DNA of 64,000 bases from Homalodisca vitripennis (Eukaryota; Arthropoda; Insecta; Hemiptera; Cicadellidae), in NCBI RefSeq assembly GCF_021130785.1, contig NW_025776852.1:48588-112587 (forward strand), given 5' to 3'. Numbering within the stretch: the first letter of the stretch is position 1; each line of letters starts with the position of its first letter. Positions 38,881 to 51,905 of the stretch are shown here, one piece after another. The notes under the pieces are model-generated. The model was not told the DNA's origin. It saw nothing but the letters and a program-made list of their open reading frames with translations, and did not search any database. The translations under genes and the position numbers were made by a program.

Positions 38881-39779
38881 GCTTTTCTCTATGGGTCCGG
38901 GTATCAAGAAATAGATTACGCATGTGAAGTAAGTTGTAACGTCCTTTGCGAGTATATATTAAAAGGAATTTTCGATCCCAAAACGACGTAAAGAAAACTT
39001 TATTATTAAACTCTTGGAATATAAATATTGTTAAACCCTTAGGAAAAGAAGCTTAGGGGTCTTAGATGTGCAAATGACGCAAAGAGTTCGTTTTGAGTTT
39101 CTCGCCGCCGCCTTTTTTTGGATTTCTTTAGACGAACATGTCTACAGATTCAACATAGTCAAGTCTGTGACAGTGTCACACTGTACAGGTGTCAAAGCCA
39201 GTATCCACATTGAATACATCCATTATTTTTATATCTAACATATATATATAATATGTAAACATATACTATGAAATCAGTCAAAAACCACTATGATCTCATA
39301 CACATACGCAAACGATAACAAGGCTAATTTTTGTTCAAAGAAAGATGTGTTTACCCGATAATTTTATATAGGATAAATATATATCCTGCATATGCAAGAA
39401 AATTATACCTTATGAGATAAAAATGTTTTAAAAATTAAATAGCATTTAAGATTTTAAAGAAATAAAATACTGTTTATATTTCCATTATAATAGCAAAAGA
39501 GATGTAACTGTTTAGTGGAATCCCATGGTTATAATAAGAAAAGGAGTTACACAAAAGTATCATGAGTTTAAATAGTATAATTCAATTACAAGGATAATTG
39601 TATCGCAATTACGGTATAGTTAAGTCTCTACCGGTACATTTAAAAATTGTGTGTTTTAGTGATTTAATCGCATTTCTTTTCAAATATGTTAGATCACGTT
39701 GTAGGTTGACCTTAAGAAGGACATTATTATTAATATATAAAGTTCAATATCCCTTCCTTGTAATCGGAATTGTGATTAT

Positions 39780-39781
<2 letters not shown>

Positions 39782-39837
<56 letters not shown>

Positions 39838-39887
39838 ATATTTTATTTTATTGTATTATTTTATTTTATTGTGTGTGTGTGTGTGTG

Positions 39888-39947
<60 letters not shown>
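39782..39947. repeat. Compound (AT)n-(GT)n microsatellite
   Basis: About 26 AT units (39782-39834), a short T-rich linker, then (GT)n to 39947 with one TTG interruption. It generates the tail of the spurious open frame at 39598-39987. Confidence 0.97.
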
Positions 39948-39949
<2 letters not shown>

Positions 39950-39999
39950 GTGATAAAACAGTTCGCAGGGATTATGTTACATTTTAGACAATCGCAAGA

Positions 40000-42800
40000 C
40001 CTTGGTGTGGTGCGGCATTAAAACGTAATAAGGGGTAACAATTTTGAAATTATAATCTATATTTCATGGACACTATAGAACGTGACGTTGAATTTTTTGT
40101 ACGTTGGAATAAATATTTTAGATCCCCAAATCACTTGAATACTGATAATTTAAAATATCTCTGTTGAACAAATCGATGAAGCAGCTGCTGCACGCAGGGT
40201 TGGGATTATACGGTTGTTCTGATATGTGTAAGACTTAATGATGGTTCTACCTTCGTATATTTTTACACTGTGGCAACATTTTACGACTGCAGCAATTAAA
40301 AATTATTTTTATTTAATTTGAATACTAATATATTATGAACTGGAACTAAATGTGCTTTAAAAAAATACTTTTACGTAATATTCATAGGAAAATATTTAAA
40401 AACCTATTTGTTTACAAATTTTCATAGTTTTTTGCACTTGTGAGGCACTTGTGAGCACAACTGTTAATTTAATAGGCACGTGTTCCAGGTGAATTAAAAA
40501 AATAGTGAATCTAATACAAATCTATTTAGAATTTAGAATTTCTTCTGGTTTGATACATTTTAATCCGATCATGAGACACATAAAACATAAAATCACCGTC
40601 AGAAAAGTACATAAAGTAATTAAATACTTCCATTGTACGTGGGTAGCTGATGCGAATATAACATTTATTTTCTGTCTTAATGTTTATCTTAAATGTGTTA
40701 AACCAAACATATAAAGTATGAAAAACAATTATTTCATGTTTGAAACCCTTGTGATACTCTCCTATTTTGGCCTCCATCAGAACTAGTAAAGATATTGTTC
40801 GAGTTCTTTCTTAGAGGAATATTGTCACTATCAATTTTAATTTTAATCAGATTGTGTATGTGTAGAATACAAATTAGCTTTCACCTCATGTGCTATGACC
40901 GGATAAATAATTATTTTTACATAATTTTATACAACGTCGACCTTTACATAAATAATGATTTTGAAAAGAAAACTAGATAAAGTATGTTAAGTTAGAATAA
41001 TTCAAAACCTCAAGTTTAACCAGTGACACTGTGATAACGAAGCGCTAGGTTAACGTGACATTTACCAACCTCACTCCGCCACCACTTTGTCACGCGATGC
41101 GCTCTTTTACACGAGGATACTCAGTAGCAGTCTTGTTTTAAGGGTGTTACAGTAACTTTGACAGGAATATTACAAATAGGAGAACCTGCTTATCATAAGG
41201 AAAAGTAATTAAACCTTTTATGAGATATAAATAATAACTTTATAGTAGATACAGTATAATTTAACTAAGATGGAGTGGTTCGAAATTGTTCAAAGTATTA
41301 AACCTCCAGCCAGTGAGCGAATACTTGCGAGTCAATAGAAATTGGTAAAAGATTTATTGGATTCAAAACAAGTTTATTATTGACATGAAAATATCATCAA
41401 GGTATTATAAATTATTGAGTGGGGAGATGTGTGCAAAATTTAACTTAAGCCTCTGGGCCAATTGGCCTTTAGATTCATTCTGTTTCCATGATTCTATAAG
41501 CCTCCATATTTACGCTGGGGTATCGTAATCACTGTGAGAGATACCCTTGTTAGATGGCACCTAACAAACATAGTGAGTCTGATGAAATATTTTTATCAAA
41601 TTCTGAATTATGCTGATTCTTCAAAAGTGACTCATTGACATTATTTTTTCCATAAAACAGTATGATTCATCCATATCCGTGTCTGTGAGAGGAGGGGGAA
41701 TTCCACTCTGCGCGCTTTATTAGACGGCATCTACGCACGTGACCAATGCCGTTAGTGTTTTGTGTTACTGCACACGCGTGTCAGTGTCAACACTATGTTT
41801 AGTTCGATATTGTGATTAGAGTGTGTGTGTGTGTGTGTGTGTACATGTGTGTGTGTTGTAACAAACATTTTTGTACTATTATAGTTTGTTATTATTATAA
41901 TTTAAATGTCAAAAAAATTTTGATAGCATTATTCTTAGTTGAATTGAAAAGGTTAAATAAGATTGTTCCCCCATTTATTGCAGTGATAATAAATCTGATG
42001 CTCCATTAGAGCATTCGACACACAATAAACTTACACCACTTGTGTTGTTACTGCTCTGTCAGAAAATTATTTATTTAATAATCTATGCTGTTCAAATGTT
42101 TAGCTTGCTTAATGTATATTTTCTTAAAAATAATATTTAACCAAAGTTAAATACTAATAAATTGGTAAAATATTTCTAAAACCATGCACTGGTTCCATAA
42201 CTGTGCAAAATAATACCGGTTTATTCTTAACATATTTATAGTCTTTAAAAACAAATGTTTGCATGGTAAAAAATTAACTTAACTTATTGCCTATTATAAT
42301 TTAATAAACTATATTTATAATGTACAAAACAAATATGTTTATAAATTTTTAAATGCACTATTATAAAACGTGTGATAAAATAATGTTATGATTTCTTTAC
42401 ACAAAAAACTTATCTCATCAAAAAACTTATACAACACCCTTAAGAATTGCAAAATAGCATTGGTAAGAAACACAAACACAATGTTAGATGGCAGCTATAC
42501 ATGGAACCTGCTACGTATGTGGACTAGACGGGGACCACTCACAAGATAAACTCGATAGAAAACTTTAGCAAAGAAACTGAATCTACAGGCTTTACTTCTA
42601 TAAATACGTTATTTAAATTTACACCAGAGATCTCTTTCATTTGTCTACACAATTGAAGGCGTAGATTTTCATACATTCAATGACTCACTGGACTCCATTG
42701 TGACTTAAAAAAATAAACCTTCATAGACTGTAACATTTGCTATTGTGAGAAAAATTAAATAGCTGTACTTTCACATGTAAATTACACCAAGTAAATAAAT
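40000..42800. other. Mostly single-copy-looking AT-rich stretch
   Basis: Contains the GT tract at 41819-41857 and GC-richer patches near 41050-41130, 41500-41580 and 41690-41790 (for example 'ccactctgcgcgcttta' and 'gcacacgcgtgtcagtgtc'). The phrases 'gttagatggcacct' at 41550 and 'gttagatggcagct' at 42484 recur. No coding exon could be supported. Confidence 0.4.
41819..41857. repeat. (GT)n microsatellite
   Basis: About 18 GT units interrupted by 'acat'. Confidence 0.95.
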
Positions 42801-42804
42801 AGTT

Positions 42805-42930
42805 TCCAGAATTTGTTGAATAGACATCTTCAACCATCCTGGTACCTAAGTGATTATTGCGTTAGCTTATCAACAGCATGGCCCGAGTTCGAGTACCGGT
42901 AAGGGAACGCTGTTTCGCACGCTAAAACTC
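42805..42930 (+). repeat. tRNA-like SINE candidate, family C copy 4
   Basis: 'tccagaatttgttgaatagac' leads to 'gcgttagcttatcaaca' and 'ggcccgagttcgagtaccgg'. This copy has the best B-box-like sequence of the family. The downstream phrase 'atcttgatctagcct' matches 'atcttaacctagtct' beyond copy 1. Confidence 0.5.
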
Positions 42931-43901
42931 ATCTTGATCTAGCCTCCTATAGACTTCTTTCTTAGTACAAATATAATAACAGTATAAATAATTTCAAGTA
43001 TTTAGAGTAGAGATAACTTTTTTTAATTTGATCAGTTTGTTATTGTGATCTTTAAAGTATAAGAAAATATTTGTATATCCTTTGACTTACATAAAAAAAC
43101 GACTTTTTTCTCTCTTGCTATAGATTAGTCTATCCCTTCAAAAGATTTATGTGCTAATACAATTTAAATTGCATCTAATGACTGTTATAAGATAACGAAT
43201 TCTCAATGAATTCCTTATTTAATACCCCAAGGCAATAAATGTTAGTCATCCTCAGAAGTACTTATATAGCCGGAAACACGTGTGCATCAATGTATTATAT
43301 ACTATGCGCCGTATTCTACGCTAAATACACATATATGAAATACCAATTAATAATCTGTTTTTAGGACAAAAAAATTCTTAATGTTTAACAATTCTGTCGG
43401 TGGTATATTTTCTCATTTTAGGTTCAAGATGCTTCATACTTGTTTATTGGATCTCTTACCCATGTTTTTAATTTACATGCATTAAAGTGCAGTGATAAAT
43501 AAATTATTTGTAAATTATAAAAATCCCATGCTTATTACTTAGTCAAAAATGACCATGCAAAACATTGGTTAACAATGGTTAATAGAACACTCAATCAAAT
43601 TGGTGCTGCTTTAAACCCGTTCTTGTAGGGATGGCTGTTCATTCTAATTTTGAATTTTGTGCTGGGATTAATTAAAATAACTTTTCATTATTTGGCTACA
43701 ATTCATGTATCATGTATGAATGTTAATGTATCATTGTACCTATATATGCAAAAAACTTTAAAAATGTGTTGTATTTAAAAGCAATGTTTCCGTAATTTTA
43801 ATTGTAGTTTACAATGGAAATTAAAATAAAATGAATTTAAATTTAAAAGATCATGTATTTGATCTGTATTCTGACAATTCCTCAGATTAATAAAACAATG
43901 A

Positions 43902-43975
43902 TATTAGAAGATTTCAATGCATTTAAATTTTAAAACTTTTGTTTTAAAATTTAAATGCATTGAAATCTTCTAATA
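43902..43975. repeat. Perfect 35-bp-arm inverted repeat with TTTT loop
   Basis: The left arm 43902-43936 and right arm 43941-43975 are exact reverse complements and are separated by TTTT. The arms include 'gatttcaatgcatttaaatt'. Such a perfect hairpin is unusual among so many decayed repeats. Its origin could be a replication template-switch event, a small MITE or a hairpin RNA source; nothing here decides. Confidence 0.97.
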
Positions 43976-44236
43976 CAAAGTGTAGCGTTGGCTTGTGAAA
44001 CGGAAAGCAGTATCAACTATAATAAAAATTTTATTTTTGTATTTTTGTCCCGGTATTGCTGATGGCTCACCATGAACAATATTGCTCGTTAGTCTAATCG
44101 TACACACACGCACGGGCGTGCTTTTAAGTTGCGTTCTTATAATTTATTATTTCTAAAATCTTTAATAATATGATGATAAATATTATTGTAGCACGTATTT
44201 GGAGGCAGAGAAAAATTATATTATAACTTATGCTGT

Positions 44237-44830
44237 AGTGTTTTATTTAAACGTTTGTCTTCTTAGAATGTTTATGTTGCCGTAACAAGAAATGGGTTTA
44301 ATATTAGTAGTAGTCGTGATGTTACCAATATAAAAAAGCAGGTGTAAACCACGTAGCAGGTTGCATGCCATATTATTTAATATCCATGGAAACAACGTAG
44401 GTATATAATTTAATGTTTTTGTTAATAATTTAAAGTGAAATGTCGCACCGTTTTTAATCTTCGTCCAACTCACAACTAGTAGCGGAAGTTGCCCCAGGAA
44501 CACTATTTGATGCCCAGAAGCACGACCAGGACCAGGACCAGGACTGCATGGATGAGGTAATTTCATTACTTAAAAATCACAGTTTACGATTTCAATATCA
44601 CTTGTTACCTAAAACAGTTTAGGTATTAGTTTTAACGAATATTTATACATCACAAACTACCAGAGCATTTAACATGTTATACAGATTTTTTTATTGGGTT
44701 TCTATTATAGTTGTAGAATTCTATAGTAAGTTTTGTATAGAACCTGCTAATTTGTGTTTTGTGCTGTATTTCATCCTCTCTGTACCCAAAACCTATAGTG
44801 TCAAGCGGTGTACAATCATTTATGCTCTGA
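44237..44830 (+). repeat. Dispersed repeat family A, subfamily A1, copy 3
   Basis: Same order as the copies at 0.74 and 12.98 kb, with 'atatccatggaaacaacg' at 44377 and the longest CCAGGACCAGGACCAGGACT core at 44525. The CRE-like site is mutated here (tgatgtta). The 107-codon minus-strand frame across it (44243-44566) is proline/glycine-rich only because of that GC-rich core and is not a gene. Confidence 0.75.
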
Positions 44831-45199
44831 AAACAGGTACCTCTACTTGAAATATCGCTTTTGATTAGTCATGTGTAGTACCAAAAATTAAACGAAATAC
44901 ATGTTATTGGATTATACACTAATATGAGTACTTACCGTATAAACATTTGAATAAAACCCTATACTAAAGATTTGTTCCCTTATTAGATTATGGTTGTATG
45001 TGTCAATATATTACTGTAAGACTTATTAGCCTGGAATCTTTATCGATATGACCGTTTACGGTATTGCTAATTTGTCTATTTACAAAAAAAATTGATTTTT
45101 CAGATTGTAGCTTTTACGTACCTAATTTACGTAGTATACAAAACATTGCACTTTTAAACTTCTCCTACAATTGTTACAGGCCATGTTACAGAATTAAAA

Positions 45200-47240
45200 A
45201 TATATTAAAACTTGACTAGAAATATTTAAAGTTTATTCATAGCAAAAATCTCGTGTATAAGATTTCTCAATGATGGAAACAGTACATAGTATAGGTGAAT
45301 TGTTGGAAAAGGTTATATTATGAATGATTAATTTTTAAAGTAAAATTCATTTCACGTATATAAAACCCATAAATATTGAAATATATTTATGGTTTTAAAT
45401 CCCTTCAGTACTATAAATGTATAGAAAGAATTAGTCTACAATTACATATTTTACTAAATCCAAATGTTTTATGGTCCATTCTCACATAGTTTATAACAAA
45501 TGAAAAAAGTACTAGGAGAAATATTTACTTCAATGTGACTTAGAGGCATTTTTCAGGCATTATATAGTAGTGTAAAAACTGTTAAAAATTGAAAGTTTAA
45601 TGTTCAAAGACGTTAGGGCGTGGAAAATCTACACCAGGAGTACGCTGGCGAAGACCAGGTTTGAGACAAAGATTTATGGACGAGTTGCTTAATAATTTGC
45701 AATTAAAAGATCTTTTCTAACTATTCTTTTTACCCAAAGCAGTTCACATTCTAGTCTTGTGATTATCAATCACAGAATAAAACAGTGAAACAGTTCCTAT
45801 GTTATTATAACGCATTTTCACTTAAGAGGATTTTAATGTTAAGGACTTTTGCAATGAATTCATTTTCTTGTGTACTGATACTTAAGTTTATTAACATATA
45901 ATTATGTTTCATGCGTAAGCAGAAAAAAAAATGTTATTTATGGTTTTAAATCCCTTTAGTACTATAAATGTACAGAAAGAATCAGTCTACAATTACATAT
46001 TTTACCAAATCCAAATCTTTTATGGTCCATTCTCACATATTTTATAACAAATGAAAAGAGTACTAGGAGAATTATTTACTTCTATGTGACGAGACATTTT
46101 TCAGGCATTATATAGTAGTGTAAAAATTTTTAAAAATTGAAAACTAGTGAATTTTAGCTGGCCTCGGATTCAAACTGATTACGTATTGCGTTAATTTGTT
46201 TAAACATCATTTCTAAAAACGTTGTTGTACAGATTTGAGGAGAATTATAGTCTATATCTTTACTTTATTCAATTAGTTGATGAGATTACCACCAGAGCTT
46301 TCTTTTACTTTACAAGAGATTATAACTTGTCGATTGTGATGATACAGTTATAGAAACAACTCCTTAGATTCCTTTGTCACCTTTACATCGTTCACTTACA
46401 CTATTAATAATAATTTAACTCTGAAAAAAGTCAAAAATGCTATATTTGAAAATAATGCCAACTCCGAGTTGTTATAACGTTTTCCATTACAATTGTTTAT
46501 CGGAATATAATTTTCATCACACACTGACAGGAAACCCAACCTATTGCAAAATCAGATAGGAACAATCAAAATCTTTGTTCAGAAGTCACAAGCTATCTAA
46601 TTTGTGGTCCAGATACCGGGACCAGGGTAACTGAGGCACTGGTTGTCACATTCACATATTACATTAAAATAATAAATGCTAGTAAAGATTGCTAATCAAT
46701 ATTTCAGGTGTTATTGATTAAGCCCATGACACATTTATACTATAAACTTTATTACTTAAAGAGATTTTTTAAATAAAAAATGTAAATTGTAAACTAAATT
46801 TTGGAAGAATCTCAAACATTTCCAATTGGAAACTGAGATGGATACGTTTTTTCGATAAGTACATAAAATATTCAATATTGAATAAATAATATAGTCATCA
46901 CTCTACTTCACATGGTTCCTCACTAACTGGAACATTGTAATGGTGAATGTTATTGAGAAACGTAAAGACTCGATAACCATGCAGATAAAGTAACTCGCAT
47001 AATGGCTTTAAATGTATATTAGCTGTAAGTTCAAATTTAAGTTTTGTATTTTTTTAAATAGTTATCGGAATACTAGCTACTTAGAACTTTATAAGAATAT
47101 CAGAAAATATTTGCGATAATTTTTTCTTAAAACTATTTAAGTCATTAGCTTGTATATCCGTTAATAGGTGATGTCCGTTTTAGTTCAAATTAACACTTAT
47201 CACAAAAACCCTATTTTTGAGTTTACACTCTCTATCCATA
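45200..47240 (+). repeat. Family G composite repeat, copy 3
   Basis: Contains two near-identical segments, 'ttttaaatccc.t.agtacta' at about 45390 and 45947, each followed by 'atggtccattctcacat'. Between them is an A2-type block at 45606-45690. It then runs through 'taccaccagagctttc' (46289), 'gtccagataccgggacc' (46605) and 'aacattgtaatggtgaatgtt' (46930). From about 46.3 kb it is collinear with 31.4-32.6 kb. Confidence 0.7.
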
Positions 47241-47439
47241 ATTATCTTTTAAATTAATTTATAATGATAATAAGTATACGTCACAAAAGACATAAACATG
47301 AAGGTTTAAACTTTGACAACCATTGACTTGTACTGAGAAGTGCGATAACTTTGCTATTAGGATTTGTTACTTATAATGTTCAGAGCTCTGCATCCTTTTA
47401 TTGTAACTTTATATCCGCTTATGTTAGTTCTGTTATATT

Positions 47440-47900
47440 TTTAAATATTAAGTAATTCACTGATCTTTAGCGAAATTCATCACTCGTGAGGCTTGAAATA
47501 TTTTAATTTTGTCTGTCTGTCAGTTCGCACGATATTCCGAAAACGAACTGACTTTAGATTTCAACATTTGCATGAAGGTTAATTTATATTTGAGAAACAC
47601 TGTGTTTTATATTAGTACATGTTAACCGATTGGATTTAGAAGAGCTGCAGCTAATATGTTTGCAAAGTTCTTAAAGGTAACCATGATGGAAACGAGAAAA
47701 TATTGAAAAAAAATTAACAAACTCAGTACTATGATGTAAGGTTTTACAAGTAATATTTGCATTAGTAGAATAAAAATAAATTATAATATATTGAAGCCCA
47801 TTTTAAACGTTAGTGACAATATTCAACTAGTAAAAAATCTTTGGATAACATTCCTACATATAGAAGAATGAGTTATATATGATAGTGCATGTGCAATCTC
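47440..47900 (+). repeat. Probable transposable-element relic
   Basis: 'cactgatctttagcgaaatt' is followed by 'gtctgtctgtcagttcgcac' and 'gatattccgaaaacgaact'. A CTGTCTGT run followed by TTCGCACGATAT and an AACGAACT phrase is a pattern I associate with dispersed repeats of arthropod genomes. That is memory of a pattern, not a database match. The phrase 'gacctttagcgaagcgtacc' near 14001 may be a second trace. Confidence 0.35.
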
Positions 47901-48664
47901 GGAACAAGGCTGAGCGTCATAAAACTGTCTCGTTATTATTTTAATTTTAAACAATACATATTTTCGCAACTCTATTACTCGTTACTGGTTAGCATAAGTT
48001 TTATCTAACGTTCTTGTAACTAATAAACTTTTCTGTCTCGAACTTTGTAGCTGAACATCTTGCTGCCAAGCAACACCTCGCGTGCCTTTTGGGCTGTTTA
48101 AAATATTTCTGTACCCGGAACGTATATGTAATATCAGTCTAACGTTCTCATAAAAAAATATTGAATGACCTTATGAATTTTGGGTCTGGTTTACACAGTT
48201 GATACTAACTTTTAATTGTTTAAGAAACCCATTTTCTTACCTTTGCCTCACAGCTAACTTTCCGGTATTCTGTAGTGTGGTAAATATTAACAGTGAGTTC
48301 TAAGTAGTGTATATTAACTGCATAGTAGTGTATATTAATAATAAAAACACCTGAGTAGGTTATTTTTAAGTGTTTAGATGTAATAATTCTTATAACTGTG
48401 AACAGGTTAGCAAAAAACCATTATTTTAACACATATTGTTTTGTATTTCTCTTTGTACACGAAACAAAAATCAGTCAATCCAGTAATTGCGTACTGTACG
48501 CCATTACTATTTTGAAATAATTAAACTTTTCGCTTAAACTGCATTATAATGTATTTTTCATCATAAGAACATTGCATTATATAGCTATATTAATACCATA
48601 TCAAAATAATAATTATAGCATATTAATGCAAAGGTGCACTTTTATATCTAGTGGACATATGCTG

Positions 48665-48785
48665 AAAAATTACCAGAATGTGCCTATTAGACGCCTTCTA
48701 ACGTAGCTCAGTAATTCTGTCTCAACTTATCAACTCAAGGGCCAGAGTTCGAGTTCTGGTTTTTGCACGCTGTTTTCACATAGTA
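48665..48785 (+). repeat. tRNA-like SINE candidate, family C copy 5
   Basis: 'aattaccagaatgtgcctat' leads to 'gtctcaacttatcaactc' and 'agggccagagttcgagttc'. It is the counterpart of copy 1 in the long duplication. Confidence 0.5.
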
Positions 48786-49341
48786 ACAACGACTACATAA
48801 ATAAACAAACTTCTTCGCTAGTATTTGAATTTAAATAACACTAACAATAAAACCTAAAAATCGCTGCAGAATTTTGCTTTTTGTTGAATTTGTTTAATAT
48901 CCTTCCACTTCAGGAATTATAACTGTTCATATACTTGAATGTTTAGGTATCACATTGCTTAAAATATCAAATTTACCAATGGCTTCAAATAATAGATTTA
49001 ATAAATGTTGGGTTTAAGCTGAAGGGTATTAACACTATATTTTATTATATTTTATAAATTGCTTTAAAAAAATAAAATGACTGTATTGAATATGTGTGTT
49101 ACTACGTCTCTCTCATACTATAAATGGAATGTTATAAAAAAATCTGAAAGTGAGAACAGGTTGAAGCATGTATATTTAGAGAGCCTAAAATAAATTGTGT
49201 TCCTAAGATCTAGTTTTTCCAAGAAAATTTTGTTTAGTTTCTCTGAAGATGTGTACTCATTTCCTCTGAAAAAATTATGAATAATTCATGTAATGTATGT
49301 ACTAGCTCTAACACAGTAATATTTATTTATACATTTACTTT

Positions 49342-49745
49342 CCCCAGAGGGTTCACTTCTGGTTGGTTTATTCCTTCCGGTTGAACCCACACTAGGCACA
49401 GCAAAAACTGACGTCACTTAAATCTATACAACCTTATGTATATTCTGAAGCGGTACATCACTAACCTCAAATGTCGAGATTCTGCAAGGGTGATTCGGTA
49501 GGTCTGATCTACTGCGGGAGATGACTGTTAGAGTTTGTAGTGTTCGTTCCCTATGAGTCAATGATACTTGCCAGCCTAGACAAGGGTGTGCCAGCCCTTA
49601 CCGACTTTGATTGGAGAGGCTGGCTCAGAGCTGACTTGCTCTTCTTACGCTCACACCTAGGGGCTGGATGAATTTCACCAAATTTAGTCTCTTGAATGGT
49701 GAGGCATTTATGGAAATAATGTTTTGTCAAGGTCACAGATTAATT
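49342..49745 (+). repeat. Family B repeat, copy 2
   Basis: Counterpart of 7905-8310: 'cccagagggttcacttctgg', 'ccttccggttgaaccc', 'acatcactaacctcaaatgtc', 'ggtctgatctactgcggg' and 'gattggagaggctgg'. The 61-codon minus-strand frame (49551-49736) is not shared with the other copies. Confidence 0.75.
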
Positions 49746-50994
49746 ATAAAGGTCGGAAATATACATGTTTTTTTTTTAAATAGGGTGTCCGACCTACTTA
49801 TGTATGCCTGTATATCTTTTTAAAAGATGCACTAAGGCAAATTAAAATTTGCAACTAACAATATGAATAATTTAAGGCACAATAGTTTTAAAACCAGGCA
49901 TTCCAGGTTCTGAAATTCTAGGTTTGTAGAAGTCCCATACAAGTATCATCCCACTAGCACGTAACATTAAAAATGAGCAAACAAATAGTTGTTAAATTGT
50001 TTGCGACAACAGTATCTACAACACCTTCTTGATTAAATAACTAGCCGTACGTTTACATATTTTTAACTTGCATAAAAGTGAAATTTATAAATACCTACTT
50101 AGTCCAAATGTGAGTTAGCTTACAAAGATTTTAGAGGATAGGCATATTAACGTTATAAAATCGTATAAAAGTAAATATATTTTTTATTCTTCTGAAACGG
50201 ATGGAAAGTTATTTGCACTATAAAAGTTTAACCTGAATTATGTACGCTTTACTATAATCTATAAGTTTCAGAAGCGTAATATACAGTTTATGAATACATT
50301 TTCGAATATTCTGTGTTAAATGTTTATAAAATTCCATAGCTATTTTATGTATTCTGTGGTTCTGTTGTAATAATCAGTATTTAGTTTTTATTAAGTGCAT
50401 GTTTTAGATTAAGTTTGCATGGAATAGACACACAACAAGGATGTTGTAGTTCTAGACTTATGCGTGTCAACGCTTTAGCACTTTTTTGTATACTTTAACC
50501 TAGATTGTAGTTATGAATTGATTTAGTCATTTTCCCGAAGAAGAGATCAGATTGTAGATTTTAAATATATGTAGACTGTTTTTATTGAATCACTGAGCGA
50601 TGGTAAAAAGTCGGGAATTATCCTCTTTCCTTCAAAAATGTTACTAGTATTTCGTGAAGTAACGTTAGGAATAATTCTTAGGGGACATTTAAAAGTGCAT
50701 TGTATGGCAGACTACTTGAATCTGATATGATGTTATGTAGGTTTTGTAGATGTAGCTGTATGGTAAAATGTCATGTCAAATGTGCCTGTGGGTTGGATTT
50801 CGAAACAAGCATGATATAAGTATGTTTATTAATGTATTTGTAACTAGAGAATGTACGACTATGTTGTACGGGAATTTTGTTGCCTTTCAGTAACAGACGT
50901 AGCGAAAGAAATGCTTGCAGAGTTAAAAATTAAAAGAAAATAGGGAAACAGCTTAAACATACCCAACAGTACAATATGTACAAATTTCGTAGGC

Positions 50995-51150
50995 CTATAT
51001 CCATATAAACAAAAAGATACAGTTTCGTTCACGCATTTTTTCTATAGCTCAGTTTACGATGAAAATTGTTCCATTTCGAGCACGTCCGGGAAACTCCTCC
51101 AGGATACATTATGGCCAGGACCAGGACGAGAACTTACAGACCTTTTTTAT
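50995..51150 (+). repeat. Family A module inside copy B
   Basis: 'atatccatataaacaaaaag' is followed by 'gggaaactcctccagg' and 'ggccaggaccaggacg'; counterpart of 9520-9700. Confidence 0.65.
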
Positions 51151-51774
51151 TTTCTTAGAAATCACAGCATCTGCTCCTCGATCTCTCACTACCGAAGCAG
51201 TTTATACATCCTATGTTTAGTGACAGAAAACCGGAACAGTTGCATTGACATTTAGGCTATTTACAATCCGCTCTGTACATAAAGAATACAGGGAGAATCG
51301 TTTTGTAATATAAGGTAAACGAGATTTTGACGCATGGGGAAATTGGACCTGTTTTTAAATATTTGATGAAAAATCAATACTTAAATAAGAGAAATATTTT
51401 CTTACTTAGGTCAAACCGCCTACTTTCTGACGTATTTTCATGGAATATATTGAAATTTAAGTAAAATAAGTGTATGCTAGCTGAATATTAATATCAGTGA
51501 TCGACTATATCATGTTATACTGTCTCAATTACATGTAAAAAAACAGTATAGGGCAGATTAGAAAGATTCCCTATGACTTTTATCTCTATGAAGTAGTTAC
51601 TAAATCGGACACTAGAACTCTCTCCTGTTGAGAGTTTAATCACTCACTCTCTTATTGGGCACCATTATGGCTTTCAAAAATTTAAAACTTACGCATTAAA
51701 TAATTTTAAATATTCTTTTCGGGACAGTATTACAATACCTGCACCTTCTAATCTATAGGGCACACGTTAAAGAA

Positions 51775-51905
51775 ATATTACTAGCATTTGCCTGGTAGAC
51801 ATCTTCTACCGTCTTGATAGTATGTGTTTACCGACTCAGCTATACCACGTAAAGGGTCAGAGTTTGAGTTCCGAATCGAATGCACTATTCGTTAACAATA
51901 ATCTT
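51775..51905 (+). repeat. tRNA-like SINE candidate, family C copy 6
   Basis: Counterpart of 10425-10545: 'ttgcctggtagacatcttct', 'ccgactcagctataccac' and 'gggtcagagtttgagttcc'. Confidence 0.5.

Noticed and set aside
39598..39987. 129-codon open frame ending in cysteine/valine repeats
   Set aside because: Its second half is only the translated AT and GT microsatellites.
44243..44566. 107-codon proline/glycine-rich minus-strand frame
   Set aside because: Arises from the GC-rich core of a family A repeat and is disrupted in the other copies.
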